NCBI GenBank assembly: GCA_052143835.1
Contig: JBKQRV010000139.1
Coordinates: forward strand, 1-64,000
Length of the DNA: 64,000 bases
Direction: 5' to 3'
Source: DASPPM01 sp052143835
Lineage (GTDB): Bacteria > Pseudomonadota > Alphaproteobacteria > JACZXZ01
Positions within the stretch are counted from its first letter, which is position 1. The number at the start of each line of letters is the position of its first letter. The position numbers and the translations under genes are program-made. Below the pieces are notes generated by a model, which was not told the DNA's origin, did no database searches, and saw only the letters and a list, made by a program, of their open reading frames with translations. Shown here one piece after another: positions 52,238-60,897 of this stretch.

Positions 52238-52547
52238 GGTTCAGTACTCCTTTCGAGCGCTGCGCATGGCTAAGCTCCATGCCAGCAAAAATACGCTAGC
52301 ACGGTTTTTTAGAAAACGCAACCGTTTCGTTTCGTTATTGGTTCAACTAACCGTAACATATTGATTTTACGTAAAATATTGTTCGAGAAAACCGCCTGCG
52401 GCATCCGCTGCCGGTCCGACTCGCGCTTGATTTCTAAGCTCTAAGACTCCGGCTGCAAAAGGCGGATAGTGTCGACGGCCTGCCAAGCTCGTGCACCGGC
52501 GCGGTGCCCCCGGCCAGCCTTGGCGCGCCTATCCAGGAGCCGCGACC

Positions 52548-53081
52548 ATGATGAAAGATCTGCCTCTCTCGAAAGTCTACCAGCTGCTCGAGCCGGGCCC
52601 GGTCGTGCTGCTGACGACCGCCCGAAAGGATCGCGCCAACGTCATGACGATGTCTTGGCATATGATGGCCGAGTTCGAGCCGCCGCTCGTTGCCTGCGTC
52701 TTGAGCAACGCCAATTACAGCTTTGCCGCATTGCGGGCGACGAAAGAGTGCGTGATCGCCGTCCCGGCGCTGAAGCTGGCAGCCGAAGTCGTGAAGGTCG
52801 GCAACTGCTCGGGTCGCGAGGTGGAGAAGTTCGAGCGCTTCGCCCTCACGCCGGTGCCGGCCGAGCGCGTGGCCCCGCCTCTGATCGCCGAGTGCTTCGC
52901 CAATCTCGAATGCAAGGTCGTCGATACGAGTCTCGTGAACAGGTACAACCTCTTCGTCCTCGAGGTGCTCAAGGCCTGGACCGATCCCGCGCAAAAGCAT
53001 CCCAAGACCATCCACCATCACGGCTACGGCCGCTTCGTCGTGGACGGCGAGACGATCAGGCTGAAATCGCGGATGCGATGA
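52548..53081 (+). CDS. Flavin reductase-like domain protein
   Basis: A 177-residue FMN-binding split-barrel protein. PGPVVLLTTARKDRANVMTM matches the family start, followed by PPLVACVLSNANYSFAAL, ECVIAVPALKLA, IAECFANLECKVVD and LFVLEVLKAW. Members reduce FMN for partner oxygenases or act as simple flavoproteins. The ATG at 52548 has AGGAG 9 bases upstream. Convergent with the nitroreductase, 35 bp apart. A redox role together with that protein is possible but not shown. Confidence 0.87.
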   Translation: MMKDLPLSKVYQLLEPGPVVLLTTARKDRANVMTMSWHMMAEFEPPLVACVLSNANYSFAALRATKECVIAVPALKLAAEVVKVGNCSGREVEKFERFALTPVPAERVAPPLIAECFANLECKVVDTSLVNRYNLFVLEVLKAWTDPAQKHPKTIHHHGYGRFVVDGETIRLKSRMR

Positions 53082-53116
53082 CCGGCGCGCACGCCGCCGC
53101 TTCCGCGGAGCGGCGC

Positions 53117-53773
53117 TTACGCGCGGGGATATCCCACCGTCTGCGCGAAGGTCACGAACTGCTGGTCCGGGAGCCGCAGGGTTCGGGCGAGCTTCGGATA
53201 ATCGACCGCTCCCCGAAAGACGGTGCCAAGCCCCTCCGAGGCGCAAAACAGATAGACGTTCTGGCCGATGAAGCCGGTATCGACCGAGGCATAAAGGCGG
53301 CGATCTTCGGGAGAGACATCCGTCATGCGCTCGCCATGCGCGACATAGACGAGGTTGAGCGGCGCCTTGGCTACGAAGTCCTGAAGGCCGGTCGCGGCGC
53401 GGATATCGTCCTTCATATGGGGCATGAGCGTGTGGGCCTTCGGCTCATAGAGCCAGACGCCGTCGGCCATCGCGGCGTAGATGTCGATCACCATGACATG
53501 GCGCCAATAGGGCGCGGTCCGGTCGCCGCTCGGACGATTGACGCCGAAGGCCGCCCACAGGAGATCCGAGAGAACCTGCGCCGGAAGCGGCCGGTCCGAA
53601 TATTCGCGCGTGGAGCGCCTCAGCTTGAGCGCCGCGGTCAATGGCTGGCCGCCCTCGCTCTGCGGCGGTGGCAAGGCGCGCGGCTCGAGCGCCTGCGCAA
53701 TCGCCACAACCGGCGCTGCGGCAAGCGCCGCGCTGGCGAGAATTCCCGCGCTGGCTTGGCGTCGCGTCATCAT
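53117..53773 (-). CDS. SagB/ThcOx-type nitroreductase-family protein, exported
   Basis: A 218-residue FMN-dependent nitroreductase-fold protein with an N-terminal signal (MMTRRQASAGILASAALAAAP; a twin-arginine is present, so Tat export is plausible). Core motifs: LRRSTREYSDRPLPAQVLSDLLWAAFGVNR, SVDTGFIGQNVYLFCASEGLGTVFRG and VTFAQTVGYP. The subgroup includes SagB/ThcOx dehydrogenases, though no azole-peptide genes are near. Probably a periplasmic oxidoreductase. Confidence 0.85.
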   Translation of the reverse strand: MMTRRQASAGILASAALAAAPVVAIAQALEPRALPPPQSEGGQPLTAALKLRRSTREYSDRPLPAQVLSDLLWAAFGVNRPSGDRTAPYWRHVMVIDIYAAMADGVWLYEPKAHTLMPHMKDDIRAATGLQDFVAKAPLNLVYVAHGERMTDVSPEDRRLYASVDTGFIGQNVYLFCASEGLGTVFRGAVDYPKLARTLRLPDQQFVTFAQTVGYPRA

Positions 53774-53976
53774 GGCCGCTCCTTTGCTGAACTGACGTTA
53801 TCGATGACATTCAAAGGGGCGCGAGGGCCATGATGTAGATCAAGATCATTCATCCGGTGTGCTGCTCTCGCGCCGGGTCCCACCTTGATCCGGATCAAGG
53901 CGGCGGGAGGTCTCGGCTGGTAATTACCGCCATCCGATGCTGCGGCAGGACGGACGGCTTTGTTGTGCGAGGTCCG

Positions 53977-55140
53977 ATGGTCGAGGAAAACGAAGAGCCG
54001 GCCGCGATCGAGCTCGAACGGATCGACCGCTTTCTCGCCGAGCAGCGTCCGCCGACGCCCTGCATCGTCATCGATCTCGACATCGTCCGCGCCAGATATC
54101 GGGCTCTCGAGGCGCTTTTCCCGAGGGCGACGATCTTCTACGCCGTCAAGGCCAATCCTCGAGTGGAGGTCATCGCCGCACTTGCCGAGCTCGGCGCCAG
54201 CTTCGATCTGGCGAGCGAGGGCGAACTGCGGCGCTGCCATGAGCTCGGCATCCCTCCCGGGCGGCTCTCCTTCGGCAATACCATCAAGCGCGCGGCGGAG
54301 GTCGGCCATGCTCATGCCGAAGGCGTCGGCCTCTTCGCCTTCGACAGCATTGCCGAGCTCGAGAAGATCTCGCGGAGCGCGCCGGGCTCGCGCGTCTATT
54401 GCCGGCTCCTGGTCGAGGGCAAGGGCGCCGAGTGGCCGTTGAGTCGCAAATTCGGCTGCGTTCCGGAAATGGCGATTGCTCTCCTGCAACGGGCGCGGAC
54501 GCTCGGCTTGCGGCCCGTTGGCGTGTCCTTCCACGTCGGCTCGCAACAAACGGAGCCGCGGCGCTGGAGTGGCGCGATCGCCGACGCCGCTCGCGTGTTC
54601 CAGGCCTGCGCGCGGGCCGGTCTCGATCTCGAGCTGGTAAATCTCGGCGGCGGATTTCCGGCGCAGTATCGCACGCCCGTACCGCCCCTTGCCGCCTATG
54701 GCGCGGCGATCGAGGCTGCGCTCACCGAACATTTCGGCGCCGCGATGCCGCGTCTTTTCGTCGAGCCCGGCCGTTACCTGGTGGGCGACGCCGGCGTCCT
54801 GCGCAGCGAGGTTCTCCTCGTGTCACGAAAGTCGCGTCGCGCCCGTCGCCGCTGGGTCTATCTCGATGCCGGACGCTACAACGGCCTGCCCGAGAGCGCG
54901 GGCGAGCGCATCCATTATCGCATCCGCACGCCGCACGAGGGTGGAGCGTGCGAGCGCGCGATTCTTGCGGGCCCCACCTGCGACAGCATGGATGTGATCT
55001 ATCGACGGGCGGATTATCGGCTGCCGCTCGACCTTAAGATCGGCGATCCGCTCGATTTTCTTTCGGCGGGCGCCTACACGGCGAGCTATGCTTCGGTGGA
55101 GTTCAACGGCTTCGCGCCGATCCGAACCTACTGCATCTGA
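53977..55140 (+). CDS. Type III PLP decarboxylase (ornithine/lysine decarboxylase-like)
   Basis: A 387-residue alanine-racemase-fold decarboxylase. The PLP lysine lies in ATIFYAVKANPRVEV; the glycine-rich phosphate site is NLGGGFPAQY; RLFVEPGRYLVGDAG and AGPTCDSMDV (catalytic Cys from the partner subunit) are diagnostic of eukaryotic-type ornithine decarboxylases, which make putrescine. Specificity for ornithine, lysine or diaminopimelate cannot be settled by eye, but length fits ornithine decarboxylase. The ATG at 53977 has GAGGT 5 bases upstream and follows an in-frame upstream stretch that looks non-coding. Confidence 0.92.
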   Translation: MVEENEEPAAIELERIDRFLAEQRPPTPCIVIDLDIVRARYRALEALFPRATIFYAVKANPRVEVIAALAELGASFDLASEGELRRCHELGIPPGRLSFGNTIKRAAEVGHAHAEGVGLFAFDSIAELEKISRSAPGSRVYCRLLVEGKGAEWPLSRKFGCVPEMAIALLQRARTLGLRPVGVSFHVGSQQTEPRRWSGAIADAARVFQACARAGLDLELVNLGGGFPAQYRTPVPPLAAYGAAIEAALTEHFGAAMPRLFVEPGRYLVGDAGVLRSEVLLVSRKSRRARRRWVYLDAGRYNGLPESAGERIHYRIRTPHEGGACERAILAGPTCDSMDVIYRRADYRLPLDLKIGDPLDFLSAGAYTASYASVEFNGFAPIRTYCI

Positions 55141-55235
55141 GCCCGGGCCGAGCCCCTCGCGGCAGCGCTCCTCGGAACGGGATCTCGCCTTGCAGCCGGG
55201 GAACGGATATTGCAGCCCGTGGACGGGAGACTGGA

Positions 55236-55601
55236 ATGAAGCGACTCGCATGGCTCGCCGTCTTCTCCGCCCTTGCCCATTTTCTCGCGGTTGAGGCAGG
55301 CGCGCAGGAAACCGCCGCCGGCGCCGACGCGCACGAGGGACAACGCCTCGCGCTCAAGATTTGCACGGCATGCCACCTGGTGTCGCCGGACCAGCCGTAC
55401 CAGCCCGTCCTGCGGCCGCCTGCTTCGAGCTTCGCTGCGATCGCCAACAGGTCGGCCACGAGTGCCCAGTCTCTGCGCAAATTCCTGCTGACGACGCATG
55501 CGACCTTGCAGACGCCCTCCAACATGCCGAACCCGCAGCTCACCGACGATCAGGCGACCGCGGTCGTCAGCTACATCCTGAGCCTCAAGAAGCGGGATTG
55601 A
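55236..55601 (+). CDS. Small c-type cytochrome, periplasmic
   Basis: A 121-residue protein with a signal peptide (MKRLAWLAVFSALAHFLAVE, cleavage near AGAQE), one heme motif CTACH at residues 43-47, and a distal Met in SNMPNPQLTDDQ. It ends AVVSYILSLKK, the usual C-terminal helix. Class I cytochrome c fold. It stands alone 95 bp after the decarboxylase; an electron carrier for a periplasmic oxidoreductase is likely. Confidence 0.88.
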   Translation: MKRLAWLAVFSALAHFLAVEAGAQETAAGADAHEGQRLALKICTACHLVSPDQPYQPVLRPPASSFAAIANRSATSAQSLRKFLLTTHATLQTPSNMPNPQLTDDQATAVVSYILSLKKRD

Positions 55602-55678
55602 TGCGTCTAAGCGGGACGCTCACTTGGATGACCGTCGCGCACGGATCGGGGCCGCGGCCTTGAGGGCTTGGGAGCCCC

Positions 55679-56545
55679 TCAATGGAGGAGCAGCACCGGC
55701 ACCTCCGCACCATCGAGGACGGACTGGGTGCAGCCGCCGAAGATCAGCTCGCGCATCCTGCCGCGCCCATAGGCCCCCATCACCATGAGGTCGGCATGGC
55801 ACGCCGCGGCTTGCACGGCGAGCTGGAGTGCCGTCGGCCGGCCGTCGTTATCCAAGAGCTGCGGCTCGGCGTGGATGCCGTGCCATGCCATCTGGCGGGC
55901 GATATCGGCGAGCGTCTCGCTCGAGGGCTGGCCGCGCTCGACCACGGCGGTGAAGAGCACGCGCTCGGCCTTGGCGAGCAGCGGCAGCGCCGCGGCCAGC
56001 GCGCGCGCCGCCTCGGGCGTCTCCTTCCAACACACCATCACGGTGCGGCTCACGCTCTCGGGCGCCTTCGTGGGCGCTATCAGGACCGGCCGGCCGCATC
56101 CGACCAAGAGGGTCTCGAGCAGGTCCGCGGGCATCCCGTTCGCCCGGGTGGGACGCGCGATCACCACGAGGTCGTTGTGGCGCGCGCGCAGCATGAGGCG
56201 GCTCTCAGCACTATTGGTCTCCTCGCGCCAGCTCGCGCTCAAGCGCTTCTTGGCGCTTGGCACCTCGACCACCTCGATGTTCTCCTCCCTGCACAAGGTG
56301 CGGAAGTGGAGCAATGCCGCGGCGGAGCGGGTGATCTCCTCGTCCTGCAGCCGGGCAATTGCGTCCCGGATCGCGGGCCCCCGGGCGAATTCCACGTGCG
56401 GCGTGAAGAGTGCCGCCTCCTCGGCGGTGATGCGCACGTGAAAGAACTCGAGATGGGCCGCCAAGGGGCGGGCCGCGCAGAGGGCGGTCGCGAACACGGC
56501 CCGGTCGGTCGTGCTGCCGCCGGCCGTCACAAGGATCGTCTTCAT
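55679..56545 (-). CDS. Universal stress protein, tandem UspA domains
   Basis: A 288-residue protein of two Usp domains. The first runs about 1-145 (ILVTAGGSTTDRAVFATAL start, NDLVVIARPTRANG). The second runs about 150-288 (VMVCWKETPEAARALAAALPLL, DLMVMGAYGRGRMRELIFGG, then VPVLLLH), where GAYGRGRMRELIFGG is the ATP-binding G-2x-G-9x-G type motif. Stress-linked nucleotide-binding protein; target unknown. Monocistronic on the minus strand. Confidence 0.92.
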   Translation of the reverse strand: MKTILVTAGGSTTDRAVFATALCAARPLAAHLEFFHVRITAEEAALFTPHVEFARGPAIRDAIARLQDEEITRSAAALLHFRTLCREENIEVVEVPSAKKRLSASWREETNSAESRLMLRARHNDLVVIARPTRANGMPADLLETLLVGCGRPVLIAPTKAPESVSRTVMVCWKETPEAARALAAALPLLAKAERVLFTAVVERGQPSSETLADIARQMAWHGIHAEPQLLDNDGRPTALQLAVQAAACHADLMVMGAYGRGRMRELIFGGCTQSVLDGAEVPVLLLH

Positions 56546-56817
56546 GGCGCGCTCTTTCCGTCGTGGGCACCCGCGCGCCAGTCTTGCCGAGTCGTGCCCG
56601 GGACGCCTTGACTTGCATCAATGGCTCGAGGTTGGGCGCGGTTGCGGCGGGTCAGGGTGCTGCGCCCGAGAGTAGTGCTCCAGAGTTCAAGGTCAGGCAC
56701 CAGCGGGCGCTGGCCCCTTTGTGACCGGTAGGCCAAACGAGTACAATCACAGGCTATTGCCGGCGGCTGCGTATAAGCGAGAGGCGTGCCGCCTAGACCG
56801 AATGGGGGGGTTTGGCC

Positions 56818-57012
56818 GTGCAAAAGCTCAAAACAGCCTTGACGTCAGCACTGGCGCTGCGCTCGAAGGAGGGCGTGACGGCCATCGAGTACGGCCTCAT
56901 TGCGGCGCTGATCGCCGTCGCGATCATCGCAGCCGTGACGCTGCTCGGAGTCGACCTGGCTGCGACCTTCAACTCGATCGCCGGGGACATTTCCAATGCG
57001 ACCTCGCTCTGA
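56818..57012 (+). CDS. Flp/Fap-type pilin component
   Basis: A pilin of about 64 residues. After a basic leader (KLKTALTSALALRSKEG) the mature N-terminus VTAIEYGLIAALIAVAII fits Flp pilins, with prepilin peptidase cleavage after the G and E at +5, followed by a hydrophobic helix and a short tail. The GTG at 56818 lies 7 bases after a run of seven G's; TTG at 56812 is an alternative start. No tad genes are beside it, so the assembly machinery must be elsewhere. Confidence 0.87.
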   Translation: MQKLKTALTSALALRSKEGVTAIEYGLIAALIAVAIIAAVTLLGVDLAATFNSIAGDISNATSL

Positions 57013-57307
57013 TCGGTGCATGGCAATGTGAGAGGCTGCCGGCGCGCTGCTCGAGGCGAGCTGCGTGTCGGCGCCGGAGCGGAAGGCTGTTCGGATCATG
57101 GTGCGCGGGCTCAGCCCGGCTTTGCATCAGCGCGAGGCCGCCGCCGGGACCTACCCGGGACCATGCCCACCCGCTCGCGATCCTTTGAGTCTCAGCCGGG
57201 CGCTGCGGCCCGCAATTGTCCGCTGATCGAGACTGTTACCAACCGGCTGCTCGAGGGCCGGGCGATTGGGGTACGCGGCGCATCTTTGCCCCAAGCCGTT
57301 GGAGGCC
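57013..57307. other. Intergenic, no gene seen
   Basis: GC-rich stretch after the pilin gene with no supported frame. It may contain the pilin terminator, though I see no hairpin with a T-run. Confidence 0.35.
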
Positions 57308-57336
57308 TTGCACCGCTATTGCAAATTTGGTATAAA
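57308..57336 (+). promoter_or_regulatory. Promoter of the toxin-antitoxin pair
   Basis: TTGCAC at 57308-57313 and TATAAA at 57331-57336 with exactly 17 bp between them form the best sigma-70-like promoter in the window. The expected start point, about 7 bases downstream, falls at 57342-57344, on the toxin ATG itself. Confidence 0.65.
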
Positions 57337-57343
57337 CCCAGGA

Positions 57344-57667
57344 ATGGGCTGGACGGTCACGGTCTTGAATGAGGCGGTTGCCGGCGAGCTCGCGGCGCTG
57401 CCGGCCGATGCCCGCGCCCGCTTCGCCCGCATTGTCACGCTCATCGAGACCTACGGCCTTGAACGCGTTCATGCGCCACACGTCAGACACCTCGAGGGTC
57501 GGCTGTGGGAGATGCGCATGATAGGCCGCGATGGCATCGCCCGGGCAATTTACGTTACTGCTTCGGGGAAAAGGGTCGTGGTCGTGCACGTATTCGTGAA
57601 GAAGACGCAGAGGACGGCGCGTCACGCGATCGAGCTCGCTCAGCGGCGGGCAAAGGAGGTGATATGA
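57344..57667 (+). CDS. RelE/HigB-type toxin (Gp49-like family)
   Basis: A 107-residue toxin-family protein: LAALPADARARFARIVTLIETYG, then HVRHLEGRLWEMRMIGRDGIARAIYVTASGKRVVVVHVF (read in two segments) and KKTQRTARHAIELAQRRAK, the pattern of Gp49-like/HigB mRNA interferases. The ATG at 57344 directly follows AGGA with no spacer, so leaderless initiation is likely. The stop overlaps the antitoxin start by 4 bases (ATGA). Toxin-first order is as in higBA. Confidence 0.88.
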   Translation: MGWTVTVLNEAVAGELAALPADARARFARIVTLIETYGLERVHAPHVRHLEGRLWEMRMIGRDGIARAIYVTASGKRVVVVHVFVKKTQRTARHAIELAQRRAKEVI

Positions 57668-57960
57668 AGGAAATTCGTGCTCGCGACCTTCATCGCAAGT
57701 GGATGAAAAGCGACCCTGCCTATGCGCGGGAGTTCGAGGCGCTTGCAGGCGAGTTTGCCTTGGCCTCGGCGCTGATCGAGGCGCGTGCGCGCGCCGGCCT
57801 GACGCAAGAGCAGCTCGCACGGCGCATGAAGACGACCCAGGCGGTGGTTGCGCGTCTGGAGAGCGGCCGCACCAAGCCCTCCACGCGCACCTTGGAGCGC
57901 TTCGCCGCGGCGACCGGCATGCGGCTCCGCATCTCATTCGAGCCTGAGGCGGCGCGTTGA
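57664..57960 (+). CDS. XRE-family antitoxin (HigA-like)
   Basis: A 98-residue protein with a helix-turn-helix in LIEARARAGLTQEQLARRMK then TTQAVVARLESGRTKPSTRTL, the XRE/Cro fold. The N-terminal part (LHRKWMKSDPAYAREFEAL) is typical of antitoxins paired with Gp49-like toxins. It would neutralise the toxin and repress the shared promoter. ATGA overlap with the toxin gene gives coupled translation. Confidence 0.9.
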   Translation: MKEIRARDLHRKWMKSDPAYAREFEALAGEFALASALIEARARAGLTQEQLARRMKTTQAVVARLESGRTKPSTRTLERFAAATGMRLRISFEPEAAR

Positions 57961-58292
57961 GGCCAATTGCCCGTGAGCGGTCGCAATCGCGAATGAGGTG
58001 GCGCGGGGCGGAGTCCGACGGAAATGGCTCCGAGATTTGGGCCTTGGCGACGCCGGCCCGGCGCGGTCACTGCTCACCGTTGTGAGGGTCGCGCGGCAAT
58101 GAAAGGCAGGGAACCAACGCGTCAGCGTCGCGGGCGTGCCCTATCATGCGCTTCGGCTCGGAATGCTGGCCACGGCCGGCAATTTGGCAGGAGGGAATGT
58201 TAGAGGCCCGCCGGAGAGCGAACACTCGGATGAGACAGCCGTCGAAGGTGGACTCTGGATCGATTGCAATCGTGCCAAAGGCGGCTTCTTTC
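57961..58292. other. Intergenic, no gene seen
   Basis: The gap between the antitoxin and the HNH gene. GC drops towards the right, marking entry into the transferred HNH segment. No supported frame or hairpin. Confidence 0.35.
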
Positions 58293-59204
58293 TCATCCGA
58301 ACAGGTCAAACATGTCCGGAATTCCAAACGTTAGTGGACTGGCGATGACTTGTTTTCGGGAGTGATCAATCGATTTGACGATAGCGATGCCTGCAAGTAT
58401 GCATGAACCTTCTCTGACGGTGGCTTGCGCCGTATTCGTCGTTATCCAAGCAGGATCGTACGGCTGTATATAGCGGTATCCGTTGCAATCAAGATAGATC
58501 AGTGGCGATCTTTCAAATGAGTAATTTGTGACGTCTTCAGGATTTTTAGATGCTCCGTTCTTCGTACGGCAATGATGATGGTAGGATAGATAGAGGCCCT
58601 CCGATAGCTGAGTTGCGGGATCATTGATTTCTCGAACGTCCACGGCCTCAACCGTCATTCGTCGCAATGCGCTTTCGACCTCGAACAGTTCGCGGATGAT
58701 CGACCTCTCCCTAGGAAACCCGCTACGTAACGATCCCAAAGTGCGGTTGCTGAGAGCGTCACTCCCGATCATGTGGAGGAGCCGCGGAACGTTTACGTAA
58801 TGTGGAGTGCCCAGATGGTCCAGCCACGCTGGGCGTCGTACCTGCACTCGAAGCCTAGCTGCATTGGACTGCCGCTCTTCGGCGATTCGTTTCCAACTAC
58901 GTAGTTGCTCAACACGAAATCCTTCTCCCTCGTTCTTGTCTATCAGATCAGCGCAGTCTGAGCACAACCAAATGCCGTTGGATGCAGATCTCCGTTCGTC
59001 ACGAGTCAGCCTCGCATCAAATCTTGGCCCACCAGGCTGCGCAGCAGTAATGTGTGCTGCCCGTCCGGTAATATCTACTTTCCGCGGGTCGTCATTGTTT
59101 GGCGAGACGGTCAGCCGTCCGCACTCGGGTCGAGAGCATCGGCCCCCGACTCTCTCCCGCAATGCCCTCTTTGTTTCCTCTGTAAAATCGTCCCTCTTGA
59201 TCAT
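58293..59204 (-). CDS. HNH-type nuclease-domain protein (defence-like), C-terminal domain unknown
   Basis: A 303-residue protein. The N-terminal about 95 residues form a zinc-containing HNH-like domain: VGGRCSRPECGRL, then DITGRAAHITAAQPGGPRFD and NGIWLCSDCADLIDKNE (CxxxxC...H...CxxC). This variant is common as the nuclease or accessory domain of anti-phage and conflict proteins. The C-terminal 200 residues are unrecognised and could be a sensor. GC is about 50 %, far below the neighbours, which points to transfer. The start is the ATG at 59204; a GTG at 59216 is possible. No partner gene is adjacent. Confidence 0.75.
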   Translation of the reverse strand: MIKRDDFTEETKRALRERVGGRCSRPECGRLTVSPNNDDPRKVDITGRAAHITAAQPGGPRFDARLTRDERRSASNGIWLCSDCADLIDKNEGEGFRVEQLRSWKRIAEERQSNAARLRVQVRRPAWLDHLGTPHYVNVPRLLHMIGSDALSNRTLGSLRSGFPRERSIIRELFEVESALRRMTVEAVDVREINDPATQLSEGLYLSYHHHCRTKNGASKNPEDVTNYSFERSPLIYLDCNGYRYIQPYDPAWITTNTAQATVREGSCILAGIAIVKSIDHSRKQVIASPLTFGIPDMFDLFG

Positions 59205-59464
59205 CTTAAAATCCACGTACTCAGTTCAGGCACTTCACTGTGCGACGTAGGATTGCGGTGCGCCTGGAAGATCGAGGAAGTTCGTCGGCGAGAATGTCAG
59301 CCGTTGACCCTGCCGACAATCAACATCCGCCAATTGGAGCATACAGCGTAACCCAATCGACAACCGGGGACACAAGGGCTCTCGTATATCCGCCTTTGGG
59401 CAAATATACCGTCGGGTCAATGGCCGCTTTGGCTCATAACCGTACGGCCGCCGGACCCCATCCC

Positions 59465-60859
59465 CTACCCCCGTTTCGGCCCTCCGTTCTCGCCCAAGTC
59501 CCAGAACAGCCCCGTCATCATGAGCAGGCCCTCGCGCGCGACGGGGGCGAGGAGGTGCTCGTCCGGGGCGTGCTGCGAGCAGGCGGGGTAGGAGTGCGGC
59601 ACCCACACGGTCGGCAGGCCGAGCACCTCGGCGAAGCAGTCGTTGGGCAGCGAGCCGCCGAGGTTGGGCAGCACCACGGGCTTGTGCCCGGTGGTGCGCT
59701 CGATCGATTTCACCGCCCATTCCACCCAGGGGTCGTCGGGGTCGAGCCGGGTCGCCGCCATCATCTCCATGCGCGCGGGCTTGGCCGCGACCATGGCGAA
59801 GCCGTGGCGATCGAGGTGCGCGCGAATGATGGCGATGAAATTGCGCCAGTCGCTGCCCACGACGAAGCGGAGCTGCATATGGGCGGACGCCGTGGGCGGG
59901 ATGGCGTTCGCCGGCCGCTCCGGATTGCCGGTACGGAAGGCGAGCACCTCGAGGCTGTTCCAGGCGAAGACGCGCTCGGCCGGCGTCAGGTTGGGCTCGC
60001 CCCAGCCGCGGTCGATCTCGGGTCCCCCCGGCTCGCCCGGCTCGATTCCCGCGAGCGCCTTCCTGACCGAGTTGGGAATGGGCGGCGGGCGCAGGCGCTC
60101 GACCAGGATGCGGCCGCGCCCATCGACCATGCTGGCAATGGCGGTGGCGAGAATGGTGCCCGGATTGGCCAGAAGCCCGCCCCAATTGCCCGAATGGTGC
60201 CCGCCCTCGCGCAAGCTCACGGTGAGGTCGAAGTTGAAGGCGCCGCGCGCGCCCAGGAAGAGGGTCGGCTGGGCGGCGCGCAAGCGCGGCCCGTCCGAGG
60301 CGATGAAGACGTCGGCCTTGAGTTCGTCGCGGTAGCGCTCGCACACCGCGTGCAGGCCCGGCGAGCCGGTCTCCTCGCCGGTCTCGAGGATGAGCTTCAA
60401 GTTGAAGCCGAGCCGGCCGCGCGCCTCGAGCACGCGCGCAAGGGCGGCGAGATTGATCGAGTGCTGGCCCTTGTTGTCGGCGGTGCCGCGCCCGTACCAG
60501 CGCTCGCCTTCGACCACGATGTCCCAAGGCGAGAGTCCCGCGCGCCATTGCTCCTCGTAGCCGCGGATGACGTCGCCGTGGCCGTAGCTGAGCACGGTCG
60601 GCAGACGCGCGTCCTCGCGGCGCTCGCCGATGAGGATCGGCCCGAAGCCGCTCACGGGATTGTCGACGAGCCTCCAGCTGAAGCCGAGGCGCTCGAGCGT
60701 CGGGCCGATCTCCTCGCTGAGATAGGCCGTGAGCTGAGGCAGCCGGCCCTCCTCTTGGCTCTCGGTGCGGTGTGCCACGCGGCGGCGGAGCTCGGCGAGG
60801 AAATGGCCTTCGTCGAACCAGCGCGCGGCCGCTTCGATCGCTTGCTCGCGGGTCGTCAT
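59465..60859 (-). CDS. M20/ArgE/DapE-family metallopeptidase
   Basis: A 464-residue zinc peptidase/deacylase. Metal-site motifs: VLSYGHGDVIRGYEEQW (His-x-Asp), WYGRGTADNKGQHSINL (second Asp), LILETGEETGSPGL (catalytic Glu pair) and VWVPHSYPACSQHAPDEHL (C-terminal His). The dimerisation domain lies between. Members hydrolyse dipeptides or acyl-amino acids; the LGARGAFNFDLTV segment resembles dipeptidases of unknown specificity. The ATG at 60859 is 38 bp after the aminotransferase stop, so the two form an operon and may degrade the same amino-acid derivative. Confidence 0.9.
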   Translation of the reverse strand: MTTREQAIEAAARWFDEGHFLAELRRRVAHRTESQEEGRLPQLTAYLSEEIGPTLERLGFSWRLVDNPVSGFGPILIGERREDARLPTVLSYGHGDVIRGYEEQWRAGLSPWDIVVEGERWYGRGTADNKGQHSINLAALARVLEARGRLGFNLKLILETGEETGSPGLHAVCERYRDELKADVFIASDGPRLRAAQPTLFLGARGAFNFDLTVSLREGGHHSGNWGGLLANPGTILATAIASMVDGRGRILVERLRPPPIPNSVRKALAGIEPGEPGGPEIDRGWGEPNLTPAERVFAWNSLEVLAFRTGNPERPANAIPPTASAHMQLRFVVGSDWRNFIAIIRAHLDRHGFAMVAAKPARMEMMAATRLDPDDPWVEWAVKSIERTTGHKPVVLPNLGGSLPNDCFAEVLGLPTVWVPHSYPACSQHAPDEHLLAPVAREGLLMMTGLFWDLGENGGPKRG

Positions 60860-60897
60860 GATTTGCACGCCTCCCTTTGCGCAGGCCCGCGCCGCAG

